NCBI RefSeq assembly: GCF_042652645.1
Contig: NZ_JBHSGU010000002.1
Location: 806,001 to 870,000 of the forward strand
Source of the DNA: Glaciecola siphonariae
GTDB taxonomy: Bacteria; Pseudomonadota; Gammaproteobacteria; Enterobacterales; Alteromonadaceae
Length of the DNA stretch: 64,000 bases
Direction: 5' to 3'
The translations under genes were made by a program, and so were the position numbers. This document shows, in pieces, positions 1 through 9,089 of the stretch (position 1 is the first letter of the stretch; every line of letters starts with the position of its first letter). The notes under the pieces were generated by a model that had not been told where the DNA came from, did not search any database, and saw nothing but the letters and a program-made list of their open reading frames with translations.

Positions 1-925
1 TCGTCTCATCTGCAATAACGAGAGTGTCTGCGTTTACCTTAATGTCGTTGCCATCAAGTAAGGTAAGCGGCTCGTCTTGCTCTGCAAAGCGCACCTGAAT
101 ACTTCCCTCAAGCGCGTCGTTATCAAAGGCATGCATAGGGTGTCCAAGCTCTAAAAGCACATAATTGGTGACGTCAACAACAGGGTCGATGCTGCGAACA
201 CCGCTTCTGCGCAGCTTTTCTTTCATCCACAACGGTGATGCAGCGCTCATGTCAACGCCTTCAATCACTCTTCCGAGATATCGAGGACAGGCCTTTGGAG
301 CAAGTACATCAATATCGCGTTTAGTATCAATGCTGACATCACTGTCACTGATCACAGGCTCTGTCACATCTAATTGATTCAGCACACCAAGTTCGCGCGC
401 CACGCCCTTCATACCAAGACAGTCTGCCCGGTTCGGGGTCAGATCAATCTCAATAATCTGATCGTTTAAATCTAAATACTCACGGAGGTCAGTGCCTATC
501 GGTGCATCAGTCGGTAGCTCAAGAATACCTGAGTGATCCTCGCCCATACCGAGCTCAGAAAAACTGCACAACATGCCATGAGAGGGCTGACCGCGTAGTT
601 TTGCTTTCTTAATTTTAAAATCACCCGGCAAAACTGCACCGACGACCGCAACCGCTACTTTCAGGCCTTGACGGCAGTTCGGTGCGCCGCAAACTATGTC
701 GAGCAGCTCTTCGTCGCCTACATCGACCTTTGTTACCTGCAGTTTATCAGCATCAGGATGGGGCCCACATTCAACCACTTCTCCTACTTTTACTGAGCTA
801 AATGCAGCGGCTACTGGTTCAACACCGTCTACTTCAAGGCCCGCCATGCTTAGCTGTTCACACAGGGCGTTTGTATCTAAAGCTGGGTTAACCCACTCTC
901 TTAACCAAGATTCACTGAATTTCAT
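1..925 (-). CDS. pheT: Phenylalanine-tRNA ligase beta subunit, N-terminal part (cut by window edge)
   Basis: This is the large subunit of the cytoplasmic alpha2-beta2 phenylalanyl-tRNA synthetase, which charges tRNA-Phe. The frame opens at an ATG at 925 with the typical beta-subunit start MKFSESWLREWVNPAL and stays open to the left edge, giving about 308 of the usual ~795 residues. The tRNA-binding OB-fold and the start of the B3/4 editing region should lie in this part; the catalytic-like core is outside the window. It follows pheS by 12 bases in the same direction, the standard pheST operon. The call is secure from the N-terminal sequence and the neighbour; only completeness is unknown. Confidence 0.95.
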   Translation of the reverse strand, partial: MKFSESWLREWVNPALDTNALCEQLSMAGLEVDGVEPVAAAFSSVKVGEVVECGPHPDADKLQVTKVDVGDEELLDIVCGAPNCRQGLKVAVAVVGAVLPGDFKIKKAKLRGQPSHGMLCSFSELGMGEDHSGILELPTDAPIGTDLREYLDLNDQIIEIDLTPNRADCLGMKGVARELGVLNQLDVTEPVISDSDVSIDTKRDIDVLAPKACPRYLGRVIEGVDMSAASPLWMKEKLRRSGVRSIDPVVDVTNYVLLELGHPMHAFDNDALEGSIQVRFAEQDEPLTLLDGNDIKVNADTLVIADET

Positions 926-937
926 GTCTAACTCTAA

Positions 938-1918
938 TTAATTAAATTGCTTGAGAAAACGAAGGTCGTTTTCGAAAAAGGCGCGCAAATCATTTACGCC
1001 ATAGCGAAGCATAGTCAAGCGTTCAACGCCCATGCCAAATGCAAAACCAGTGTAGGTTTCTGGGTCTATGTGTACGGCACGAAGTACATTCGGATGCACC
1101 ATACCGCAGCCAAGCACTTCAAGCCATTGACCATTTTTTCCCATTACGTCCACCTCTGCCGACGGCTCAGTGAACGGGAAATAGGATGGACGAAAACGCA
1201 CTTTCAGGTCCTCTTCAAAAAAGTGATGCAGAAAATCATGCAGAACACCTTTAAGCTCGGCAAAGCTAACGTCTGTGTCGACCATTAGCCCTTCAACCTG
1301 GTGAAACATCGGGGTATGGGTTTGGTCATAATCATTTCGATAAACACGCCCCGGTGAAATGATCCGAAGTGGTGGCTTTTGAGCTTCCATGGTACGAATT
1401 TGCACGCCAGATGTTTGTGTGCGCAGCATCACATCAGGGTTGAAATAAAACGTATCATGGTCGGCGCGAGCAGGATGATTTTTAGGAATGTTCAGAGCGT
1501 CGAAATTGTGAAAGCCATCTTCTACTTCTGGACCTGTTTTTACCGAAAATCCGATGTCGGCAAAATAAGCCTCTATTCTCTCAATGGTGCGACTTACAGG
1601 ATGAAGATTGCCCGGTGTAATTGCTCTACCGGGTAAGGTAACATCTACAGATTCGGCGGCTAATTTGGCGTTTAACTCGGCTTCTTTTAATGCCTTGATT
1701 TTTCCGTTAACAAGCGTTTGTATTTCTTGTTTAACCACGTTAATTTTTTGCCCCGCAGCAGGCCTTTCCTCTGCAGAAAGCTGACCAAGCCCTTTCATTA
1801 AATCGGTCACTTTTCCTTTTTTACCCATAAAAGCGACACGTACTGCGTCTAGTTCAGCGGGCGTCTGAGCGTTGTCGACAGCCACTTGGGCTTCGCGAAT
1901 TATGGCTTCTAAGTCCAT
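938..1918 (-). CDS. pheS: Phenylalanine-tRNA ligase alpha subunit
   Basis: Catalytic subunit of phenylalanyl-tRNA synthetase, 326 aa, matching the usual ~327. The N-terminal ~90 residues form the coiled-coil tRNA-binding arm (Lys/Glu rich). The class II core follows, with motif 2 in the stretch PGRVYRNDYDQTHTPMFHQ and motif 3 in GFAFGMGVERLTMLRYGV near the C-terminus. The start ATG is preceded by AAGAGGATAGG, a good ribosome binding site. Upstream is 114 bases of spacer, so pheST probably has its own promoter rather than depending on the cyanophycin genes. In E. coli pheS follows rplT directly; here rplT is about 8.9 kb away. No pheM leader peptide was identified in the spacer. Confidence 0.97.
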   Translation of the reverse strand: MDLEAIIREAQVAVDNAQTPAELDAVRVAFMGKKGKVTDLMKGLGQLSAEERPAAGQKINVVKQEIQTLVNGKIKALKEAELNAKLAAESVDVTLPGRAITPGNLHPVSRTIERIEAYFADIGFSVKTGPEVEDGFHNFDALNIPKNHPARADHDTFYFNPDVMLRTQTSGVQIRTMEAQKPPLRIISPGRVYRNDYDQTHTPMFHQVEGLMVDTDVSFAELKGVLHDFLHHFFEEDLKVRFRPSYFPFTEPSAEVDVMGKNGQWLEVLGCGMVHPNVLRAVHIDPETYTGFAFGMGVERLTMLRYGVNDLRAFFENDLRFLKQFN

Positions 1919-2032
1919 CCTATCCTCTTATTTCGGGCAATATACTAACTGAATTGGCATGCTTATGATGATAAAGCGTGTGAACCGCGTATTTTACACA
2001 AGTTTTACTGCTTTTAGATAGGTTTCTGCAAA

Positions 2033-3823
2033 TTAATCTAACAGCGCTCGGACCTGCTCTCGCTCGTCAAGTACAAATAAGAGCGCTAAATCTCCCGGCA
2101 CAAGACGCGAAATAGTGGCTTGAGCGCCAGCCTCTGGGCTCGATGCAGACACTATTTGGGTCTTGTCTATGCCTCTAGACAATAGAGCATCTGTCACAAT
2201 GGTCGATACCTCGCCTAATTGCCTACCGCGCAAATAATGCTCAATCTCAGCAAGCACATAACGATTGGCACTGAAAGCTGTCACCGCATGAGTAACATCA
2301 ATGATGTCTTGATTTGAACGGTCTCCGGCATGACTAAACATCACATGCTTTTGCATATTTGGATGCTCGTGCTGCATTTGAGCGGCCAGCTTATTCGCCA
2401 TGTCGATAACCGCCTGCATACTGTGAGTGTTATGCGCAAAATCGACTATCACAGTTGCGCCATTATACTGGTATAGGTTGCCTCGCCCGGGGTTGTCGCT
2501 TGCGTCTTTAGCAAACTCTTTCAGCCCCTTTTCAACGGCCTCATCGGCTATAGACATTGCCTTACATAGGCCAATTACGCCTAAGGCGTTTTGCACATTG
2601 TGCAGCGCACTGCCCATTAGCGTCATGGGCATATCTTGGATGTGCCCGAAATGTGTTATCTGATGATTATGAGCATAGTGCAAACAATCGTTTTGAAGAT
2701 ATACACAAGGCTCTCCTTGCGCCAAGGCGTTTACAATAGATGGATGGTGAGCGTCAGTACTAAACCAACAAATATTGAGCTCTTGTGTCAGCGCCTGACC
2801 TGCGGCCAGTAAGCGTTCATCATCCGCATTTAGCACCAACACCGAGGTCAATGCCTCATCATTTCTGCCCTTATCAGAAACACAGCTTTCATGCTTATTT
2901 TTAGCACGCATCGCTTTTGCGACGAGCATTTTTACCTGCGTTATATCGTCAAGCGTATTAATACCATACTGACCTAGGTGGTCACTAGCAATGTTCGTAA
3001 TCAAGGCCGCGTTGGCATAATTAAGGGGTAAGCCCCTACGCAGTAAGCCACCTCTGGCCACCTCTAAAAAGGCAATGTCGGCGCGGGGGTCACGCAGTAA
3101 CATTCGCGCACCGCCGGGACCGGAATAGTCGCCTTGGTCAATAACATCATCTCCGACTTTTATGAAGTCAGTGGATGTGAGCCCCGCCGTCAAGCCTGCT
3201 GATGACGCTATCTGAGCGGCCAAGCGCACGCTAGTTGACTTACCATTGGTACCTGTTATTAAAGCGACGGGGATTTTTGAAAACCCATCATAGTCAATCG
3301 ATTGCGGCGATGGTAAGGAATCTAGCGGCCAGCATTGAGTGCTTTTCCCACTGCCAAGACTCAGGTCATCATCATCGACTAAACACAACACAGAATGTTG
3401 TGCGGCGCGCTGCATTAAGCTTAGCAGTTCGGGCCTTCTTTCAGTTTTAATCTGCATGTTTATTTGCGCAATTCGTGCGCTAAAATCAACCGGATTCGAT
3501 TTTTGTTGTTCGTCGGTTAGCATCAAATTTTCAACGCAAAGCTCCCATGCCAACTCAAGTAAATCACATGTACCATAGAGCATATCAACACTTGCAGGCA
3601 CCGCAAAGCTTGCGCCTCCTTGATAAAACCGACAGTAGCTTGTCGCTGAGACTTCGATATCTAGATGTTCAACACAACGACGCAAGTGATGCTGCCACTG
3701 ACCGTACACGAGTTGTGGGTCTGCATCATCAAATAACACGTCGATGATGGCACCGGCGCTGTCCATCAATAAATTAGGACCGGTAAGTCTTCTCACATCG
3801 TCTAAGTGAAACGCCATATTCAT
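2033..3823 (-). CDS. Orphan Mur-ligase-domain paralogue of cyanophycin synthetase (no ATP-grasp domain)
   Basis: A 596-aa protein whose residues ~180-590 resemble the C-terminal Mur-ligase half of the neighbouring CphA. It has the P-loop ITGTNGKST (about residues 188-196), the ARGGLLRRGL segment, ASDHLGQYGI and VDFAHNTHS, each with a counterpart in CphA (TGTNGKTT, ARGGIVKRGL, SADHLGQRGI, LDYAHNPAA). The first ~170 residues are not an ATP-grasp fold and I do not recognise them. In CphA the Mur-ligase site adds Arg to the beta-carboxylate of the Asp backbone. This protein should therefore be able to bind ATP and ligate an amino acid, but it has no backbone-extending site of its own. It is the last gene of the locus, 60 bases after cphA. 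A role beside CphA (side-chain addition or a variant polymer) is inference; shorter cphA-like companion genes have been reported in other proteobacteria. Confidence 0.8.
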   Translation of the reverse strand: MNMAFHLDDVRRLTGPNLLMDSAGAIIDVLFDDADPQLVYGQWQHHLRRCVEHLDIEVSATSYCRFYQGGASFAVPASVDMLYGTCDLLELAWELCVENLMLTDEQQKSNPVDFSARIAQINMQIKTERRPELLSLMQRAAQHSVLCLVDDDDLSLGSGKSTQCWPLDSLPSPQSIDYDGFSKIPVALITGTNGKSTSVRLAAQIASSAGLTAGLTSTDFIKVGDDVIDQGDYSGPGGARMLLRDPRADIAFLEVARGGLLRRGLPLNYANAALITNIASDHLGQYGINTLDDITQVKMLVAKAMRAKNKHESCVSDKGRNDEALTSVLVLNADDERLLAAGQALTQELNICWFSTDAHHPSIVNALAQGEPCVYLQNDCLHYAHNHQITHFGHIQDMPMTLMGSALHNVQNALGVIGLCKAMSIADEAVEKGLKEFAKDASDNPGRGNLYQYNGATVIVDFAHNTHSMQAVIDMANKLAAQMQHEHPNMQKHVMFSHAGDRSNQDIIDVTHAVTAFSANRYVLAEIEHYLRGRQLGEVSTIVTDALLSRGIDKTQIVSASSPEAGAQATISRLVPGDLALLFVLDEREQVRALLD

Positions 3824-3883
3824 TGCCCGTTAAATGTATATTTCTATCTTTTAGCTTCATAAATTCACAGAAACTAAAAACGT

Positions 3884-6706
3884 CTAATCAGACTCTTCAT
3901 CACGTTCCACTACGATGTGAACGCCGCGCTCATCATGCACAATTCTTTGCCCTTCACCTAGCTCAAATTTATTTTCAACTGGGGCGTATAGTTTTTCAGG
4001 GAAGTCTTGTGAGGGCTGGATATCAGCGGTATCGGGATCAGCAGAGTGGTCACTGTTAAAGTGCACAATTTGCTTCCAACAGCGCGTGATGTTGTCGCCT
4101 AAAATAATCAGCAAATCGCCGGGCATACAGCTTTTGAGCCCTGCCTCTACAGCGTCTCTTTCACTGGGAATAAGCATAATGTCATCTTCAGCGACGCCTT
4201 TGGCCATCAGCGTTTCTTTTAAGAGCCTTGGCACTTCATCGTGCTCACGCCCGCGCCTATCGTCGTCCGCTTTACAAATGTAGCTGTCAAACGTGCCCGC
4301 AACAATGCTAGCAGCCTGTTGAATATCCTCATCGCGCCTATCTCCAGGCATTGCCATCACTATGCGCCGCTTTCCCTTTACCTCTAGGCGTGAGGCAAGA
4401 CTAGCAATCGTGCTAATTGCAGCAGGATTGTGTGCATAGTCTAAAATCACTTTAAAAGGATGTTCGTCGAAAATATTTAAGCGCCCTGGGGCTTGATAAA
4501 AAGAGGTATTAAATATTCTCAGCCCCTGTCGAATATCTTCAAGGGACGTGTCAAAGCTATACGCTATGGCTGTTGCGAACATCGCATTTTGTACGTTATG
4601 CGTGGCTTTACCTTCTATCGTTGCAGGAATGAGATGCGTCCACAGTAAGGGAATGTGCGCGCCTTTGTCGTAAATCGTGATCATGTCGCCGTTAATGCCC
4701 TTTTCTAACACAACGGCCATTCCGCCTTCACGAATGTGCGCGCGCACTAAGCCATGGCCAGGGTCGGTGGTGACATAACAGATTTGTTTCGCCTGACAAA
4801 ACTCGGCCATTTGCAAACAGTGAATGTCATCTGCATTTAACACCACACAGTCTGTTGCCACCTCTACGACCACGCGCTTAATTTGCGCTAGTTGTTCTAG
4901 CGTGTCTATGCCGCGCTGCCCTAAATGGTCGGCCGAAATATTTAAGCAAGCTCCGACATTACACGAGGTATAACCAAGACCACGTTTAACAATACCGCCA
5001 CGGGCGGTTTCCATAATCGCAAAGTCTACACTTGGGTCTCGCAGCACAATTTGTGCAGAAGTCGGGCCGGTCATATCGCCTTTTACAGTCAAGTGTCCGT
5101 CAATATAAACACCGTCAGTTGACGTCATTCCGGTCGTAAAACCCGCTGATTTCATAATGCTAGCCAACATACGCGACGTTGTTGTTTTACCGTTGGTACC
5201 GGTAATGCCCGCAACCGGTATGCGAGCCTTGCTGCCAGCAGGAAATAACATATCCATGACTTTTCCGGCTACGTCTCTAGGCTTACCCTCACTTGGAGAT
5301 ACGTGCATTCTGAAACCTGGCGCGGCATTGCATTCGCAAATACCGCCGCCGATTTCTTTATACGATTTGCTAATATCTTCGGTCAAAAAGTCAACGCCGC
5401 CGATATCCAAACCAATCGCCTTGATAGCCCTGACTGCCATTGCTCTATTATCTGGATGAACGATATCGGTTACATCAATCGCAGTGCCGCCCGTCGACAG
5501 ATTCGCTGTTGAGCGAAGATAGAATATCTGGCCATCTTCCAGCACGCTATCTTCGTCAAGCTCGGCTTCATCCATTAGACGTTTTGCCTGATGATCTAAC
5601 TCTAAGCGCGTTAGCACCTTTTCGTGTCCTACGCCGCGCCGCGGGTCTTGGTTTACCTGTTCGACGAGCTGTGCGATAGTGCTTCTTCCATCGCCCACCA
5701 CATGACCAGGTACGCGTTTAGCTACGGCTACTAGTTCATCATTGACTACCAGCATGCGGTGGTCGTAACCGCTTAAAAAACTCTCTACTAATACTGCTCG
5801 GCTTGTACCGTGCTTTTGCGCTTCATGAAACGCGGTAATCACCTCATCATCACTCATTAAATTTATGCTTACGCCCCGACCATGATTCGCATTAAGTGGC
5901 TTAAGCACAACCGGATAGCCAATGCGTTTTGCTGCTCTAACTGCTTGTTTATCGCTATAAATCATGAGCTGCTGGGGAACAGGTAAACCCAAATCATTGA
6001 GCAAATTATGCGTATCTTCTTTATCGCAGGATATTTCGACCGCGATATGTTTGGTTTCACTGGTAATGGTCGCTTGTATTCGCTGCTGATACTTACCGTG
6101 ACCAAACTGAACGAGACTGTAGTTGTTTAAACGCAGCCATGGTATGTCGCGCTCCTCGGCAGCCGCCACTAAGGAAGCAGTGCTCGGTCCGAATTCCTTG
6201 CGCTGCGCCATTTTAATAAAGTCAGTGAGCTCTTGTGCAAAATCAAATTCTGCATCTATGTCAGCGCCTATCGCTTTTTGCACACTCTCTGGCATCAAAT
6301 GCGTTAACAGTTTGAGCCCTAATGTGCCGGCCTCTAACCCGACATCACGCTGATGGTATTGGTAAACGACGTAATAACAGCCTTTATCTTGCAAGCTACG
6401 CGTGCGGCCAAACGTAACGGAGGAGCCGGCTAAGTTTTGTAACTCAATGGCAACGTGCTCCCAAATATGACCTATCCAAGTGCCCTCGTCTTCCAACAAT
6501 CGCCTAACAAAGCCGCCTTCTTCTCCATACGAGCAACCATGTTTTTGTAATGATGGGATGGCCTTAAGCAGTCCGTCTGTAAACCCTTTGCCAAGCTTTA
6601 CCGAAGGCCAGTTTTCTAGCTCGCCAATGTCAATTTGGTAGCAAATTACCGGAAAGTTTGCGTAGACGTTCGGTCCTACATAGACGTTTTTGCTTAAAAT
6701 TTTCAT
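3884..6706 (-). CDS. cphA: Cyanophycin synthetase
   Basis: Non-ribosomal synthesis of cyanophycin (multi-L-arginyl-poly-L-aspartate), cytoplasmic. About 940 aa, close to the ~870-900 of known CphA1. The N-domain spans ~1-220. The ATP-grasp domain (~225-485, with VVLKPLNANHGRGVSINL near 262) adds Asp. The Mur-ligase domain from ~490 has the P-loop GITGTNGKTTTSRM near 498 and adds Arg. Downstream motifs include SADHLGQRGID, LDYAHNPAA and PGDRRDEDI. I chose the second ATG (6706) because family members begin MKILS..VYVGPN and a GGTG precedes it; an in-frame ATG two codons upstream (6712) is equally possible. Both active-site P-loops look intact, so this is expected to be a working two-site enzyme. 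Its neighbours supply the matching degradation enzymes. Confidence 0.95.
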   Translation of the reverse strand: MKILSKNVYVGPNVYANFPVICYQIDIGELENWPSVKLGKGFTDGLLKAIPSLQKHGCSYGEEGGFVRRLLEDEGTWIGHIWEHVAIELQNLAGSSVTFGRTRSLQDKGCYYVVYQYHQRDVGLEAGTLGLKLLTHLMPESVQKAIGADIDAEFDFAQELTDFIKMAQRKEFGPSTASLVAAAEERDIPWLRLNNYSLVQFGHGKYQQRIQATITSETKHIAVEISCDKEDTHNLLNDLGLPVPQQLMIYSDKQAVRAAKRIGYPVVLKPLNANHGRGVSINLMSDDEVITAFHEAQKHGTSRAVLVESFLSGYDHRMLVVNDELVAVAKRVPGHVVGDGRSTIAQLVEQVNQDPRRGVGHEKVLTRLELDHQAKRLMDEAELDEDSVLEDGQIFYLRSTANLSTGGTAIDVTDIVHPDNRAMAVRAIKAIGLDIGGVDFLTEDISKSYKEIGGGICECNAAPGFRMHVSPSEGKPRDVAGKVMDMLFPAGSKARIPVAGITGTNGKTTTSRMLASIMKSAGFTTGMTSTDGVYIDGHLTVKGDMTGPTSAQIVLRDPSVDFAIMETARGGIVKRGLGYTSCNVGACLNISADHLGQRGIDTLEQLAQIKRVVVEVATDCVVLNADDIHCLQMAEFCQAKQICYVTTDPGHGLVRAHIREGGMAVVLEKGINGDMITIYDKGAHIPLLWTHLIPATIEGKATHNVQNAMFATAIAYSFDTSLEDIRQGLRIFNTSFYQAPGRLNIFDEHPFKVILDYAHNPAAISTIASLASRLEVKGKRRIVMAMPGDRRDEDIQQAASIVAGTFDSYICKADDDRRGREHDEVPRLLKETLMAKGVAEDDIMLIPSERDAVEAGLKSCMPGDLLIILGDNITRCWKQIVHFNSDHSADPDTADIQPSQDFPEKLYAPVENKFELGEGQRIVHDERGVHIVVERDEESD

Positions 6707-6784
6707 GTACATGCACCAATATTGTGATTATTTTGGATTGAGAATATCTTGTATAGTTACCCGCGTGTGCTGCTTTGCTTGTTA

Positions 6785-6840
6785 TGCTTTAGTTGTTCTG
6801 CTTTAGTCGTTCTGACTTTATCGTTTTGATTTTATCGTTC
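6785..6840. repeat. Four degenerate 14-bp tandem repeats in the cphB-cphA spacer
   Basis: Four consecutive 14-base units begin at 6785, 6799, 6813 and 6827: TGCTTTAGTTGTTC, TGCTTTAGTCGTTC, TGACTTTATCGTTT and TGATTTTATCGTTC. They occupy most of the 150-base gap between cphB and cphA. No coding frame is supported. Similar short-period repeats of other sequence occur in several spacers of this window. Confidence 0.85.
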
Positions 6841-6869
6841 TGCGTTAACTGCGTCTTGGCGCTGATGCT

Positions 6870-7688
6870 CTATTTGACGTAGGCTTTACGCTCTGAAATA
6901 TCAAAACGTCCGCCGCTTGCCAATATATGCAGCTTAACGTTGAGCAGCGTAAGCGCGTCGCCTGTCCGTGCTTCGGCCATAGATGAATACTCTATATCGC
7001 TTGGGTCTACCACTGTTATTGCGCCACTACCTACAGTCGTAAATACATTATTATGATCAATAAACGCTGCGGTATCTTCATCTAGCCCGATGCCAATTAA
7101 AAACGGATTGTAGCTTACTGCCGAGAGCAAGCGCGCCAAACGATTACGCTGATTAAAGTGTTGGTCAACCACAATCGTGTTGATTAAGCCCATACCGGGT
7201 GCAAGGTTAACGCCGTCTTCTGTTGGCACGATACCGGTATTGCCACCTGTGATCATATGTTGCGACACAATCGCTGCACCTGCTGATGTGCCAGCATAAT
7301 GGACGCCCTGTGCATTGAGTTGACGAATAGCCCTTGCGATTGGGGTTCCGCCAAGTATGGTAGATAATCTTAGCTGATTCCCGCCAGTGACAAAAATGCC
7401 CGTGCTTTTTTCAAGTGTTTTTACATAACTCGGATTTTGTGCGTCTGCTCGCTCAGTAATGGGCAAAGAAAAGGATTTTTTTACGCCAATATCGTCAAAG
7501 ATTTTTTGATAACGCGCCCCGGTATCATCGAGTTGAGATGCAGTTGGAATCACAGTAATCACTCCGTCTTCACCACCACACAGTGCTACAAATTTCGCCA
7601 GTATTTCTGGATTGTCTAATTTTTCTTCGGCGCCGCCAATGGGGATGACATACCCGCGTTGGGTCCCTGCTATATTCGGTGATGGCAT
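6870..7688 (-). CDS. cphB: Cyanophycinase (peptidase family S51)
   Basis: Serine-type exopeptidase that cleaves cyanophycin to beta-Asp-Arg dipeptides. From the ATG at 7688 it is 272 aa, the usual size. It begins MPSPNIAGTQRGYVIPIGGAE. The nucleophile elbow is GTSAGAA with Ser near residue 134, preceded by the FVTGGNQLRL segment typical of the family. An upstream in-frame extension into iadA is possible but would overlap that gene by 49 bases and lacks family support. The start lies only 5 bases after the iadA stop, so the two are probably translationally coupled. No signal peptide is seen, so it should act on intracellular polymer. Confidence 0.95.
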   Translation of the reverse strand: MPSPNIAGTQRGYVIPIGGAEEKLDNPEILAKFVALCGGEDGVITVIPTASQLDDTGARYQKIFDDIGVKKSFSLPITERADAQNPSYVKTLEKSTGIFVTGGNQLRLSTILGGTPIARAIRQLNAQGVHYAGTSAGAAIVSQHMITGGNTGIVPTEDGVNLAPGMGLINTIVVDQHFNQRNRLARLLSAVSYNPFLIGIGLDEDTAAFIDHNNVFTTVGSGAITVVDPSDIEYSSMAEARTGDALTLLNVKLHILASGGRFDISERKAYVK

Positions 7689-7693
7689 AATAG

Positions 7694-8842
7694 TTACTCG
7701 AACGTTCCTTTTATAATCTGTTTTTGATGACGAACATGCCACTGCCCCATGGCCATAACATGTTCAATTCGTTTTTCTTTGTTAAAAATGAGTAGGTCGG
7801 CGTCAGCGCCTTTACACAAGCGTCCTTTTTGATGAAAGTTCATTAATTGAGCAACGTTGCGTGTAAAAAATGGCAAGAAGGCATCAAGTTTCTCTCCTGC
7901 ATCAAGCAAGGCATAAAACACCTCAGTTAAAGACGAAGAATCAGCGAAGCTCATGTGTTTGAGGCTGCCATCTTGATGAAAATCCGGTAGGCATCCGCCG
8001 CCGTCAGAACTGATAGTTAACTTGTCTTGAGGAAGGTCTTGATGCATATATCTTAGCAATGCCTCAGGTGGCTCATAACCTACATCACCGGTTTCAAAAG
8101 CGGTAACGTCGACCCAACAACCGCGCTTTGCTAGCTCACACGCCTCTTCAAATAGGGGTTTACGGCGGTTTATATGCGTAGGATTGTAGGTGCGCGCTGG
8201 AATTTCAGCGGTTTGTAATGCCTCTGTGACCAAACTCAAGCCACGCTCACCGTCACCTAAATGTAAGTGCAACATACCCGCCTTACCCGTCATTAAACGA
8301 GCAACGTGTGCCTCAGAAGCAATTTTTAACAATTCATTTAAGGTGGGCTGACTAGAGCGATGGTCGCTTATAGCAAGCTCGCCCACCCCGATTATCGGCT
8401 CAATAAATACGATGTCTGATTTCACAGAGCCCGTTAGGGTGGTAAGCGGCAAATGATAACCACCGGTATAGCAATACGCTGAGAAACCTTCTTCTCTTAA
8501 ACCATAAACCTGAGCAACCATCGATTCAGTGTTTTTAGTCAAATCATCAGTGCCGAGCAAACCAACCGCAGTTGTTACTCCTGCTCGGGTAAATCTACTC
8601 AAAGGCACTGGAGGCACTCGCGTAGAAAATCCGGCCTCCCCGCCGCCGCCCGTTAGGTGGGTATGACCATCAATAAAACCCGGCGTCACGATGCAACCGT
8701 CGGCATCTATTACGTCGTGCTCGACGCTCAGTTCTGGTACTTCAGTGCCAACATATACAATTTTGTCGCCGGCAACGAGTAAATGTTGAAAGCCCTCTTT
8801 TTGTGGACTGTAAAGGTCTGCATTTTTAATTATGGTGATCAA
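7694..8842 (-). CDS. iadA: Isoaspartyl (beta-aspartyl) dipeptidase
   Basis: Metal-dependent amidohydrolase (peptidase M38) that splits beta-aspartyl dipeptides; here it would finish cyanophycin breakdown by releasing Asp and Arg from beta-Asp-Arg. 382 aa. The motif FIDGHTHLTGGGGEAG (His60, His62) matches the E. coli IadA metal site, and the segments VVGLLGTD-like, AISDHRSS, TYNPTHINRR and ISSDGGG also align with that enzyme. The frame starts with TTG at 8842; an in-frame stop lies just upstream and no ATG suits the N-terminus, so a TTG start is likely. It is the first gene of the cyanophycin set and faces rioA across a 247-base divergent spacer in which I see no other gene. Confidence 0.93.
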   Translation of the reverse strand: MITIIKNADLYSPQKEGFQHLLVAGDKIVYVGTEVPELSVEHDVIDADGCIVTPGFIDGHTHLTGGGGEAGFSTRVPPVPLSRFTRAGVTTAVGLLGTDDLTKNTESMVAQVYGLREEGFSAYCYTGGYHLPLTTLTGSVKSDIVFIEPIIGVGELAISDHRSSQPTLNELLKIASEAHVARLMTGKAGMLHLHLGDGERGLSLVTEALQTAEIPARTYNPTHINRRKPLFEEACELAKRGCWVDVTAFETGDVGYEPPEALLRYMHQDLPQDKLTISSDGGGCLPDFHQDGSLKHMSFADSSSLTEVFYALLDAGEKLDAFLPFFTRNVAQLMNFHQKGRLCKGADADLLIFNKEKRIEHVMAMGQWHVRHQKQIIKGTFE

Positions 8843-9089
8843 ATCTATATTGCTCTATTTAAAATTGATTAGCATCGCGCACGATTTTCTTGTCACTCTA
8901 TCATCTTATTGCGTAACTCATATCAAATTATGCGCTATTATGTACCGAGGTAAAACAGGATATGTGAATTACGCCTTGAGTGTTAACAAAATAGCAGATT
9001 GCTCGCGTGGTGACTTGCAAAATTGCTTCAGACCATGCCGATTAAAGGAGATTTCTCAAGTTTATGCTAGATGTGCGCGCGGTTAGTCA

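Noticed and set aside
8832..9086. 84-residue plus-strand open frame in the iadA-rioA spacer
   Set aside because: Composition is unlike the neighbours, no ribosome binding site is visible, it overlaps the iadA start, and the region must contain two divergent promoters.
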